Positions 1 to 6,781 of a DNA stretch of 13,942 bases are shown here, piece by piece (position 1 is the first letter of the stretch; every line of letters begins with the position of its first letter). The stretch spans positions 1 to 13,942 of the forward strand of contig CAZFBA010000063.1 in NCBI GenBank assembly GCA_964517135.1. The letters are read 5' to 3'. This DNA comes from CAZFBA01 sp964517135. Lineage in GTDB: Bacteria > Cyanobacteriota > Vampirovibrionia > JBFMGH01. The notes beneath the pieces are model-generated. The model made no database searches. It was not told the DNA's origin and worked only from the letters and a program-made list of their open reading frames with translations. The position numbers were made by a program, and so were the translations under genes.

Positions 1-453
1 TTTACTCGGGAGATACCAAGTTTTAAACCGTTACTTTTTAGGGGGTCATGTCATATATATCTTCATGAAAATTCTTATTATAGAGCTAAGCAGCAAATAA
101 AGCTTGATTTTATTACGGGTGATACACCATCTTCTATTAATAGAGACTCGAAAGACCCTACCAGGCCTGAAGCAGAAAGACAGGCAGACTGGGGATCATC
201 ATATTTATTAATGCCAAGAGATCTGCTTTTATATTATTGGGATCAGGTAAAGGACAATTATAAAAGTTATCTTGAAGAACCTCTTAATACTAATAATAGA
301 GATGAGATCAAAAATATTTTAGTGAAATGTTTTACAGATGAATTAATGGTATCAAAACAAGCCTTGGAAATACGTATTGGGGATCTGGGCTTGGAGTTTT
401 TTGGATTCATTCCAGAAGGAGGTGCAAAACAGATGAAACTCTTTATGGGGTAG
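1..453 (+). CDS. C-terminal part of an ImmA/IrrE-like metallopeptidase-family protein (5' end outside window)
   Basis: The frame is open from base 1 to the TAG at 451-453, so this is the last 150 residues of a longer protein; the ATG at 211 is internal, not the start. The stretch EAERQADWGSSYLLMP at about residues 57-72 matches the E-A-x-x-F-A-x-x-L-L-M-P signature of ImmA/IrrE (COG2856) peptidases, where a Glu is the third zinc ligand. In that family such proteins cleave repressors or regulate stress and mobile-element genes. The HExxH zinc motif normally lies 30-50 residues upstream. That segment here reads REIPSF and CHIYLHEN, and no intact HExxH is visible, so the gene may encode a degenerate or divergent member, or the motif may lie before base 1. 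The assignment rests mainly on one motif. A phage- or island-associated protein of another family is possible. Confidence 0.5.
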   Translation, partial: FTREIPSFKPLLFRGSCHIYLHENSYYRAKQQIKLDFITGDTPSSINRDSKDPTRPEAERQADWGSSYLLMPRDLLLYYWDQVKDNYKSYLEEPLNTNNRDEIKNILVKCFTDELMVSKQALEIRIGDLGLEFFGFIPEGGAKQMKLFMG

Positions 454-466
454 GCTGGGCGGGCAT

Positions 467-496
467 AAAAAAAAGTGATTTTTTCAAAAAAATCAC
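467..496. terminator. A/T-rich hairpin with flanking A-run, possible terminator
   Basis: GTGATTTTTT (475-484) pairs with AAAAAATCAC (487-496). Eight A residues precede it at 467-474, so on the minus strand the hairpin is followed by a T-run, the usual layout of an intrinsic terminator. On the plus strand it lies just after the ImmA-like gene and is followed only by CTAAAAAATTTT, a poor T-tract. The stem has few G:C pairs and a two-base nominal loop, so strength is uncertain. No minus-strand gene is seen to its right. Confidence 0.35.
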
Positions 497-539
497 CTAA
501 AAAATTTTCGTAAATGTATTATACCTTGCAACTTATTTT

Positions 540-568
540 GTGACAAGTTGGTTTGTTATCACTTTAAT
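540..568 (+). promoter_or_regulatory. Sigma70-like promoter for the DUF3892/GIY-YIG pair
   Basis: GTGACA (540-545) matches the -35 consensus TTGACA at five of six bases. After a 17-base spacer, TTTAAT (563-568) matches the -10 consensus TATAAT at five of six. It lies 31 bases before the GTG start at 600, with the hairpin at 467-496 upstream. It supports a separate transcription unit ending at the terminator at 1212-1244. Confidence 0.5.
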
Positions 569-599
569 TTGCAATACAAAATTTGAAAGGAGCCATAGA

Positions 600-866
600 G
601 TGGCTGATAGACGAATTCAAAGAGTAAGAAAAAACAAAGATGGAGATATACTCAAAGTAGGTAATTATCAAAACGAGTATTGGTCTCCAAGAGATGTAGC
701 TGATGTTATTTCTGACATTGAGAACAAAAATCATTCCTATTATGTGAATGAAGCTGGTTATCGCTCAGAAGTGCATGTTGTAAATGATCCTGATGGTAAA
801 TATATAAGAACTACAGCAGATGCTTCATCGAAAAACAACTTGGATAATTTACCAAATGACTTATAG
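600..866 (+). CDS. DUF3892 family small protein
   Basis: This 88-residue protein has the pattern of DUF3892: an N-terminal basic strand (RRIQRVRKNKDGDI), a WSPRDVADVISDIE helix, a YYVNEAGYRSEVHVV strand region, and the ending GKYIRTTADASSKNNLDNLP. I recognise the C-terminal RT.AD...NNLDNLP as the family hallmark. The function of DUF3892 is not known to me. The GTG at 600 is chosen because GAAAGGAG (585-592) sits seven bases before it. The in-frame GTG at 540 has no such site and falls on the predicted promoter. The gene is 13 bases upstream of the GIY-YIG gene, whose ribosome binding site overlaps this stop region, so the two are probably co-translated. No signal peptide or membrane segment is visible; a small cytoplasmic protein is expected. 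Confidence 0.8.
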   Translation: MADRRIQRVRKNKDGDILKVGNYQNEYWSPRDVADVISDIENKNHSYYVNEAGYRSEVHVVNDPDGKYIRTTADASSKNNLDNLPNDL

Positions 867-879
867 GAGATAAATAGAT

Positions 880-1203
880 ATGACTACAATTAATATACCA
901 ACACAGAATAACCGTTACACTTTTGAAGGACCTTATGATTCAACTGACTATCTTCAAGATAGATCTGGCGTTTATGCAATTATTGATAAACGACCGTCCT
1001 CAAACATACTTGTTGATATTGGAGAATCTGCAAATGTAAAGAGTAGAATTCTAAATCATGATAGGCAGTCTTGCTGGAAAGGTAAACGACAAGGGATTCT
1101 AACATGTGCAGTGTTATATACTCCAAATCTTCAACAACACGGAAGAATGCTTATTGAACAGGAAATAAGGTCTCATTATCCTGATCTATGCGGCGATAGA
1201 TAG
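880..1203 (+). CDS. GIY-YIG nuclease-like protein
   Basis: A 107-residue protein with the order of motifs of a single-domain GIY-YIG fold: GVY at 30-32, VDIG followed by ES at 45-50, then R56 and H60 in the segment RILNHDR, W66, and a late Glu in RMLIEQEI (E93, with E95 near). GIY-YIG enzymes cut DNA with the Tyr pair, the Arg and the Glu around one metal. Here the Tyr of YIG is replaced by Asp (VDIGES). I have a memory, not checked, that a subfamily with D[VI]GES..V..R...HDR..CW exists, so this may be subfamily-typical rather than a dead site. AGGAGA (865-870) lies nine bases before the ATG. It pairs with the DUF3892 gene in one short operon closed by a strong terminator. Role is unknown; a DNA-repair or defence nuclease is possible. 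Confidence 0.75.
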   Translation: MTTINIPTQNNRYTFEGPYDSTDYLQDRSGVYAIIDKRPSSNILVDIGESANVKSRILNHDRQSCWKGKRQGILTCAVLYTPNLQQHGRMLIEQEIRSHYPDLCGDR

Positions 1204-1211
1204 AATCAAGC

Positions 1212-1244
1212 AGGCACTCCTTCTAATTGAGGGAGTGCCTTTTA
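1212..1244 (+). terminator. Intrinsic terminator after the GIY-YIG gene
   Basis: AGGCACTCC (1212-1220) pairs perfectly with GGAGTGCCT (1232-1240), and three more pairs (one G:T) extend the stem inward to a five-base loop. The stem is G+C-rich and followed by TTTT at 1240-1243. It separates the two-gene unit from the restriction-modification operon. Confidence 0.85.
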
Positions 1245-1343
1245 TAATAAGCTTTTTATCTTTTAAGTTCTAAATTTAACGAAAAAGTATTAGAATGATA
1301 AAAGCAAAAACTATCAATTTCCAAAAACAATAGGGGCATTTTA

Positions 1344-4097
1344 ATGGAACCAGAACAAAAAGCCAGAGAAAATATTGATAATTTATTAACACAAGCAGGC
1401 TGGACAATTCAGGATATGGATAAAATCAATCTTGGAGCTTCATTAGGTGTTGCTGTTAGAGAATTTCCTTTAAAAACAGGCCCTGTTGATTATTTACTTT
1501 TTATCAATAGAAAAGCTATCGGGGTTCTTGAGGCAAAGCCAGAAGGCCATACCCTTACTGGTGTTGATACTCAAACTGAAAAATATATGAAAGGCTATCC
1601 TGAAAATTATCCTTACTATCAATTACCACTACCTATAGCCTATGAAAGCACAGGTATTGAAACCTTATTTAGGGACATGCGTGATCCTGATGCAAGATCA
1701 AGGAATATTTTTGCTTTTCACAAACCTGAAACTCTTTTGGAATGGATAAAAGATGATTCTACATTAAGAAATAGGCTTAAAAATTTACCACCATTAATTA
1801 CTACCGGGTTATATGATTGCCAGATTGAAGCAATAAATAATCTTGAAACCTCGCTGACTGAATCTCGTATAAAAGCCCTTATTCAAATGGCAACAGGTAG
1901 TGGAAAGACATTTACTGCGGTTTCTTTTATATACAGACTAATTCAATATGCTGAAGCTAAAAGAATATTGTTTCTTGTAGACAGAGGTAACCTTGGAAGG
2001 CAAGCATTTAAGGAATTTCAACAATATGTAATACCCGGCGAGGGCAGAAAATTTACCGAAGTATATAATGTTCAGCATTTAAAATCCAACAGGATTGACC
2101 CAGTTAACAGAGTATGTATTACGACAATTCAAAGACTTTATTCAATGCTCAGAGGTGAATCTGACTATGATTCAAGCCTTGAAGAAGAATCATTTTTTGA
2201 GACAGCTCCCACACAAAGAAATTCCAGGGAAGTTTACTATAATCCATCAATACCGATAGAAACATTTGATTTTATCATTACGGATGAATGTCACAGATCC
2301 ATTTATAATTTGTGGCGGCAGGTTTTGGAATATTATGACAGTTTTATTATTGGCTTAACAGCAACGCCTTCTATGCAGACTATAGGATTTTTTAATCAAA
2401 ACCTTGTGATGCAGTACAATCATGCCAGAGCTGTAGCAGATGGGATTAATGTAGGATATGATGTTTACAGGATAGATACCAGAATAAGTCAGCAAGGCAG
2501 TACTGTTGATGCTGGTTTTTATGTTGATAAAAGAGATAAGTTGACTCGTCAAGTTCGCTGGGAGCAACTTGATGATGATCTAATCTATCAGGCGAGTCAA
2601 TTGGATAGATCAGTCGTAACACCAGATCAAATCAGGACAATCATAAGAACTTTCAGGGATAGGCTTTTTACAGAAATTTTTCCGGGTAGAAAAGATGTCC
2701 CTAAGACCCTTATTTTTGCCAAAGATGATTCTCATGCGGATGATATTGTTCATATTGTCAGGGAAGAATTTGGAAAAGGCAACGATTTTTGCAAAAAAAT
2801 CACTTATAGAACGACGGGTGAAAAACCTGAAGACCTTTTACAAAGCTTTAGAAACTCTTATAACCCACGCATAGTTGTTACTGTTGATATGATTTCAACG
2901 GGTACAGACATAAAACCTCTTGAATGTCTTGTGTTTATGCGTGATGTCCGTTCTCAAAACTACTTTGAGCAGATGAAAGGCAGAGGTACCAGAGTTATAA
3001 GCACTGATGACCTTCGTGCTGTTACACCTGATGTTTTTGAAAAAACACATTTTGTTATTGTTGATGCTGTTGGGGTTTGTGAAAGTGACAAAACAGAATC
3101 CAAACCGCTTGAATGTAAAAAATCTGTGCCTTTTGACAAGTTAATGAAAAATATTGCTATTGGCGTTTGTGATGAAGAATCAATATCCTCCATGGCAAGC
3201 AGATTGGCCAGATTCAATCATGAAATAAATGATGAAGATAGGGAAAAATTGTCAAATGTATCAGGAGGCAATTCTCTCAATACAATAATCAATGATATGC
3301 TTTCTGCTATTGACACTGATAATCAGGTTAATAGAGCCAAAGACAAATTTAAAACTGATACCCCAACAGAAGAACAGATTAAAGAAGTTACTGAAGATCT
3401 TCTCAATGAAGCTAGAAAGCCTTTTGATAATCCTGATTTTAGAAACCTGATTCTGGATATAAAAACCAGAAATGAACAAACCATAGATACAGTTAGTCAG
3501 GATGAATTATTGATTGCTGAATTTGACCAGAATGCAAAAGATAAAGCAGAAAGTTTGGTTAAAAACTTTACAGAGTTTATAGAAAAACATCAGGATGAAA
3601 TCATAGCTTTACAAATAATACTTAATAAGCCTTATAGGCAACAACATTTAACCTATCAGCAGATTAAGGAGCTTGCTGATGCTATTGAAAAACCGCCTTA
3701 TAAAATAAAACCTGAACTGCTCTGGCGTGCTTATGAATATCTTGAAAAGTCAAAAGTTAAAAATGCAAGCCCTCAAAAGCTTTTAACAAATATTATATCT
3801 CTGATAAAGTTTGCTACAGGGCAAAGCGAACTTCTTAGACCATACTCTGAAGAAGTTGACGAAAAGTTTAATGAATGGTTAACTGAACAGCAAAAGGCCG
3901 GAATCAATTTTACTGAAGAGCAAAAGGAATGGCTAAAAATGATAAAAGACCATATAGCAACAAGTTTAAGTATAGACAATGATGACTTTGAGCTAGCACC
4001 ATTCAAAGAAAAAGGTGGATTGATGAAAGTTTATAACCTTTTTGGTGATAAATTGAGTTATATTATTGAAGAGTTAAATACTAAACTGGCTGCGTAA
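1344..4097 (+). CDS. hsdR: Type I restriction enzyme, R (endonuclease/translocase) subunit
   Basis: This 917-residue protein is the motor and nuclease subunit of a type I restriction-modification complex; with HsdM and HsdS it translocates DNA using ATP and cuts unmethylated DNA far from its site. The N-terminal nuclease core is seen as D49 and E63-A-K65 (D..ExK). Helicase motifs follow: Walker A ATGSGKT (183-189), DECH (314-317), TATP (339-342), a motif V region STGTDIKP (518-525) and motif VI QMKGRGTR (543-550). The C-terminal third looks like the EcoEI-type C-terminal domain, which with the length of HsdM points to a type IB-like system. No frameshift or stop is present and all key residues are intact. 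AGGGG (1332-1336) lies seven bases before the ATG. It is the first gene of the operon and follows a terminator, so its promoter should lie in 1245-1330; I see no convincing -35/-10 pair there. Confidence 0.95.
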   Translation: MEPEQKARENIDNLLTQAGWTIQDMDKINLGASLGVAVREFPLKTGPVDYLLFINRKAIGVLEAKPEGHTLTGVDTQTEKYMKGYPENYPYYQLPLPIAYESTGIETLFRDMRDPDARSRNIFAFHKPETLLEWIKDDSTLRNRLKNLPPLITTGLYDCQIEAINNLETSLTESRIKALIQMATGSGKTFTAVSFIYRLIQYAEAKRILFLVDRGNLGRQAFKEFQQYVIPGEGRKFTEVYNVQHLKSNRIDPVNRVCITTIQRLYSMLRGESDYDSSLEEESFFETAPTQRNSREVYYNPSIPIETFDFIITDECHRSIYNLWRQVLEYYDSFIIGLTATPSMQTIGFFNQNLVMQYNHARAVADGINVGYDVYRIDTRISQQGSTVDAGFYVDKRDKLTRQVRWEQLDDDLIYQASQLDRSVVTPDQIRTIIRTFRDRLFTEIFPGRKDVPKTLIFAKDDSHADDIVHIVREEFGKGNDFCKKITYRTTGEKPEDLLQSFRNSYNPRIVVTVDMISTGTDIKPLECLVFMRDVRSQNYFEQMKGRGTRVISTDDLRAVTPDVFEKTHFVIVDAVGVCESDKTESKPLECKKSVPFDKLMKNIAIGVCDEESISSMASRLARFNHEINDEDREKLSNVSGGNSLNTIINDMLSAIDTDNQVNRAKDKFKTDTPTEEQIKEVTEDLLNEARKPFDNPDFRNLILDIKTRNEQTIDTVSQDELLIAEFDQNAKDKAESLVKNFTEFIEKHQDEIIALQIILNKPYRQQHLTYQQIKELADAIEKPPYKIKPELLWRAYEYLEKSKVKNASPQKLLTNIISLIKFATGQSELLRPYSEEVDEKFNEWLTEQQKAGINFTEEQKEWLKMIKDHIATSLSIDNDDFELAPFKEKGGLMKVYNLFGDKLSYIIEELNTKLAA

Positions 4098-4111
4098 GAT
4101 GAGATGTAGAA

Positions 4112-4387
4112 ATGAATAATTTTCCTGTTGATCCAAATAATAACCCTTCAGAATTCATATTTTATGTTACTGAGGATGGTAAAACTAAAATAGATGTCAG
4201 ATTGATAGATGAAACGGTCTGGCTAACACAAAAACAAATGGCAGAACTTTTTCAAAAAGATATCCGCACAATTAACGAACATATTAAAAATATCTTTGAA
4301 GAAGGCGAATTAATTGAGGATTCAGTTATCCGGAAATTCCGGATAACTGCTGCGGATGGCAAGAATTATGAAACCAATATAGGGTAA
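4112..4387 (+). CDS. RhuM-like protein, N-terminal domain only (truncated)
   Basis: The 91 residues match the N-terminal part of the RhuM family: a lead strand (FIFYVTEDGKTKIDVRL), DETVWLTQKQMAELF, an INEHIKNIFEEGEL helix, then SVIRKFRITAADGKNYET. Full RhuM proteins are usually around 300 residues or more, continuing after this point with a YNLD..IS.GYR segment. Here the frame stops two residues after ETN, and the dinD-like gene begins six bases later. The gene is therefore a remnant or a one-domain derivative. RhuM genes are often found inside type I restriction loci; their function there is not established as far as I know. The helix-turn-helix-like layout suggests DNA binding. The ribosome binding site is weak (GATGAG), which fits translation coupled to hsdR 14 bases upstream. 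A 27-base perfect hairpin lies inside it at 4323-4349. Confidence 0.75.
   Translation: MNNFPVDPNNNPSEFIFYVTEDGKTKIDVRLIDETVWLTQKQMAELFQKDIRTINEHIKNIFEEGELIEDSVIRKFRITAADGKNYETNIG
4323..4349. repeat. 27-base perfect inverted repeat inside the rhuM-like gene
   Basis: CAGTTATCCGGA (4323-4334) is the exact reverse complement of TCCGGATAACTG (4338-4349), leaving the three-base loop AAT. It encodes S-V-I-R-K-F-R-I-T, just before the A-A-D-G-K motif. It could form a 12-pair hairpin in mRNA or a cruciform in DNA. No T-run follows, so it is not a terminator. Confidence 0.9.
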
Positions 4388-4393
4388 TAATAA

Positions 4394-5290
4394 ATGAAAG
4401 ATAACAATATCAATAACGAAAATAAATTCATCATACAATTTGAAGGCAAACAGGTTAGAAGAGCTGAATATAATGGCCAATGGTATTTTTCCATTATTGA
4501 TATTATAGAAATACTTACTGAGAGCAAAAACGCCAGAAGATATTGGTCAGATTTAAAAGCAAAACTAACTGAAGAAGAGGGTTTTAGCCAACTGTACGAA
4601 AAAATCGTACAGTTGAAAATGGTAGCTCCAGATGGCAAAAAAAGAGAAACTGATACAGCAGATACAGAAACTTTATTGCGAATAATTCAATCAATTCCAA
4701 GTAAAAAAGCAGAACCCATAAAAAGATGGCTTGCAAAAGTTGGTTATGAAAGATTACAGGAAATGGAAAACCCTGAGCTTGCCATGGAAAGAATGCGGGA
4801 ACTATATGAACAGAAAGGTTATCCGCCTGAATGGATTGCACTGAGAGAACGCAGTATAGCTGTAAGAAATACCTTAACTGATGAATGGAAAGACAGAGGA
4901 GCCGAAAACAAGGATTATCCGGTTTTAACGAATATCATTAGTAAGGGTACATTTGAAGTTAGTCCTGCTGAACATAAACAAATAAAAGGACTTAAAAAAG
5001 AAAACCTCCGTGACCACATGACAGACATTGAACTTATTTTAAATATGCTTGGCGAGGCTACAGCAACCAAACTTCATCAGGATAGAGAGTCTTTGGGCGT
5101 AAATGAACTAAAAACCGATGCTAAAGATGCCGGTAGAATAGCTGGAAATACAAGGAAAGAAATTGAAGCAAGTTCAGGTAAAAAAGTTGTAAGCTCAGAA
5201 AATTATCTGGGGTTAACCGGTAAAAAAACAAAAAAGATTAAAACTAACAAGACTATCCATAATAAGAAAAACGGAGAGGCTGAAGAATGA
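4394..5290 (+). CDS. BRO-N domain, DinD-like protein
   Basis: This 298-residue protein begins with a BRO-N (phage antirepressor-type) domain at about residues 12-118: FEGKQVRRAEYNGQWYFSII, YWSDLK, then VAPDGKKRETDTADTE and IIQSIPSKKAEPIKRWLAKVG. The middle and C-terminal part (about 125-272) carries the conserved block of DinD proteins, including LTDEWKDRG, KGLKKENLRDHMTD and VVSSENYLGL. The last 25 residues are lysine-rich. E. coli dinD is a DNA-damage-induced gene whose product is reported to affect RecA filaments; whether that applies here is inference. Homologues are frequent inside type I restriction loci. The gene starts six bases after the RhuM-like stop with only a weak AGGG site, so coupling is likely, and it overlaps hsdS by ATGA. 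It holds its own 27-base hairpin at residues 66-74. No LexA-box-like site is evident nearby. Confidence 0.85.
   Translation: MKDNNINNENKFIIQFEGKQVRRAEYNGQWYFSIIDIIEILTESKNARRYWSDLKAKLTEEEGFSQLYEKIVQLKMVAPDGKKRETDTADTETLLRIIQSIPSKKAEPIKRWLAKVGYERLQEMENPELAMERMRELYEQKGYPPEWIALRERSIAVRNTLTDEWKDRGAENKDYPVLTNIISKGTFEVSPAEHKQIKGLKKENLRDHMTDIELILNMLGEATATKLHQDRESLGVNELKTDAKDAGRIAGNTRKEIEASSGKKVVSSENYLGLTGKKTKKIKTNKTIHNKKNGEAEE
4589..4615. repeat. 27-base perfect inverted repeat inside the dinD-like gene
   Basis: CAACTGTACGA (4589-4599) is the exact reverse complement of TCGTACAGTTG (4605-4615), with a five-base loop AAAAA. It is codon-aligned and encodes Q-L-Y-E-K-I-V-Q-L (residues 66-74), just before V-A-P-D-G-K. 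Same length as the repeat at 4323-4349 but a different stem sequence. Confidence 0.9.
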
Positions 5291-6756
5291 AACAACTGCC
5301 TGATAGCTGGGCTGTAACAAAAATTGGAGAAATTACTTCCCCTTCTTCTGAAAAGTTTGAACCATTAAAAAATGGTGATGTTAAATATATTGGATTAGAG
5401 CATATTGAAAAAGAGACAGGCAAACTTTTATGTTATGGTTCCTCAAAAGAAACAAGGAGTACAAAATCAGTATTTAGGAAAGAGGATTTATTATATGGTA
5501 AATTACGACCTTACCTAAACAAAGTCTATATTGCTGAATTTGATGGCGTGTGTTCTACTGATATATTGGTGTTTCCTAAAAATGATTTTTTTGAAAATAA
5601 GTTTTTGAAATATAGACTTCTTTGTAGTGATTTTGTTAGATATGCAAGTAGAAATGTTTCTGGAGTTCAACATCCTAGAGTTAATATTAATACAATATCA
5701 GAATATAATATAAGTTTACCTCCTCTCAACGAGCAAACCCGCATTGTTGACAAGATTGAAGAACTTTTCACTGAGCTTGATAAAGGTGTCGCAACACTTA
5801 AAGAGCTAAAACAACAAATCAAACGCTACAGGCAATCGGTTTTAAAACACGCCTTTGAAGGTAAACTCACTGAAAAATGGCGAGAAGAAAACAAAGACAG
5901 GCTAGAACCGGCTTCAAAATTAATTGAAAAGATAAAAGCCGAACGGAAGAAGGCTTTAGGGAAAAAATATAAAGAACCACCCCAAATTGATACGTCAGGC
6001 TTGCCAGAATTGCCATACGGTTGGGAATGGTCAAATATTGACACATTAGCGGAATCAATTCCTTATGCAATTAAAGCAGGACCTTTTGGTTCAGCATTAA
6101 AAAAAGAATTTTATGTACCACAAGGTTATAAGATATATGGTCAAGAACAAGTAATTAGGAATGACCCATATTATGGGGATTACTATATTAATAAAGAACG
6201 TTATGAAACTTTAAAATCTTGTGCAATTAAACCTGGTGATGTTCTTGTCAGTCTTGTAGGTACGATAGGCAAAGTTTTAATATTACCTGAAAATATTGAG
6301 GCTGGAATTATTAATCCTCGTTTAGTTAAATTTAGCCTTGAAAAAAGACTTATTAACAATAAACTTATCAAAATATACCTTGAATCCAATGTTGTAAAAC
6401 ATTATTTTTCCATCTCATCACATGGTGGAACGATGGATATACTAAATTTATCAATATTAAGAGATTTACCAATTTCACTACCTCCATTATTAGAGCAAGA
6501 AATTTTAATTGATGAAATCGAAAAACACTTCTCCTTTGCTGATAAAGTGGAACAAATTGTTGATGAATCGCTCAATAAATCTGAAGCACTGCGGCAAAGT
6601 ATTTTAAAACAGGCTTTTGAAGGCAAACTCGTTCCTCAAGATCCCAATGATGAGCCTGCCAGTGTTTTACTGGAAAAAATTAAAGCCGAACGAAAAACAC
6701 TTGAAGCAGTAAAAAAGAAACCCACTAAAAAATCAAAAACCAAAACAAAAGTTTAA
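5287..6756 (+). CDS. hsdS: Type I restriction-modification specificity subunit
   Basis: A 489-residue HsdS with two target recognition domains, each reading one half of a bipartite DNA site. TRD1 spans about residues 5-145 and TRD2 about 240-397. Each is followed by a conserved coiled-coil region: 144-221 and 398-470. These two regions are internal repeats at protein level: LPPLNEQ/LPPLLEQ, RQSVLKHAFEGKL/RQSILKQAFEGKL and PASKLIEKIKAERK/PASVLLEKIKAERK. The TRDs look more A+T-rich than the conserved parts, as expected for swapped modules. The recognition site cannot be read from the sequence. GGAGAGG (5273-5279) is seven bases before the ATG, and the ATGA overlap with the dinD-like stop indicates coupling. 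The C-terminus is a lysine-rich tail. The gene looks intact. No neighbouring silent hsdS fragment is present in the window. Confidence 0.95.
   Translation: MKQLPDSWAVTKIGEITSPSSEKFEPLKNGDVKYIGLEHIEKETGKLLCYGSSKETRSTKSVFRKEDLLYGKLRPYLNKVYIAEFDGVCSTDILVFPKNDFFENKFLKYRLLCSDFVRYASRNVSGVQHPRVNINTISEYNISLPPLNEQTRIVDKIEELFTELDKGVATLKELKQQIKRYRQSVLKHAFEGKLTEKWREENKDRLEPASKLIEKIKAERKKALGKKYKEPPQIDTSGLPELPYGWEWSNIDTLAESIPYAIKAGPFGSALKKEFYVPQGYKIYGQEQVIRNDPYYGDYYINKERYETLKSCAIKPGDVLVSLVGTIGKVLILPENIEAGIINPRLVKFSLEKRLINNKLIKIYLESNVVKHYFSISSHGGTMDILNLSILRDLPISLPPLLEQEILIDEIEKHFSFADKVEQIVDESLNKSEALRQSILKQAFEGKLVPQDPNDEPASVLLEKIKAERKTLEAVKKKPTKKSKTKTKV
5716..5949 (+). repeat. Central conserved repeat of hsdS (copy 1)
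   Basis: This segment encodes hsdS residues 144-221 and is repeated, imperfectly, at 6478-6696. The best DNA matches between copies are TTTTAAAACA and AAAGCCGAACG. Such paired segments are known in type I systems as places where recombination can exchange target recognition domains. Confidence 0.6.
6478..6696 (+). repeat. C-terminal conserved repeat of hsdS (copy 2)
   Basis: Second copy of the hsdS internal repeat, encoding residues 398-470, in direct orientation to the copy at 5716-5949. Protein identity is highest at RQSILKQAFEGKL and LLEKIKAERK. Confidence 0.6.
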
Positions 6757-6781
6757 AAACACAATTATAACAAGGATATAA

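Noticed and set aside
211..453. Separate 80-residue gene starting at ATG 211
   Set aside because: The frame is open upstream to base 1 and the family motif begins before 211, so this ATG is internal to a longer gene.
540..599. Longer version of the DUF3892 protein starting at the GTG at 540
   Set aside because: The extra 20 residues have no ribosome binding site before them, do not resemble the family, and overlap the predicted promoter; GTG at 600 has a near-ideal site.
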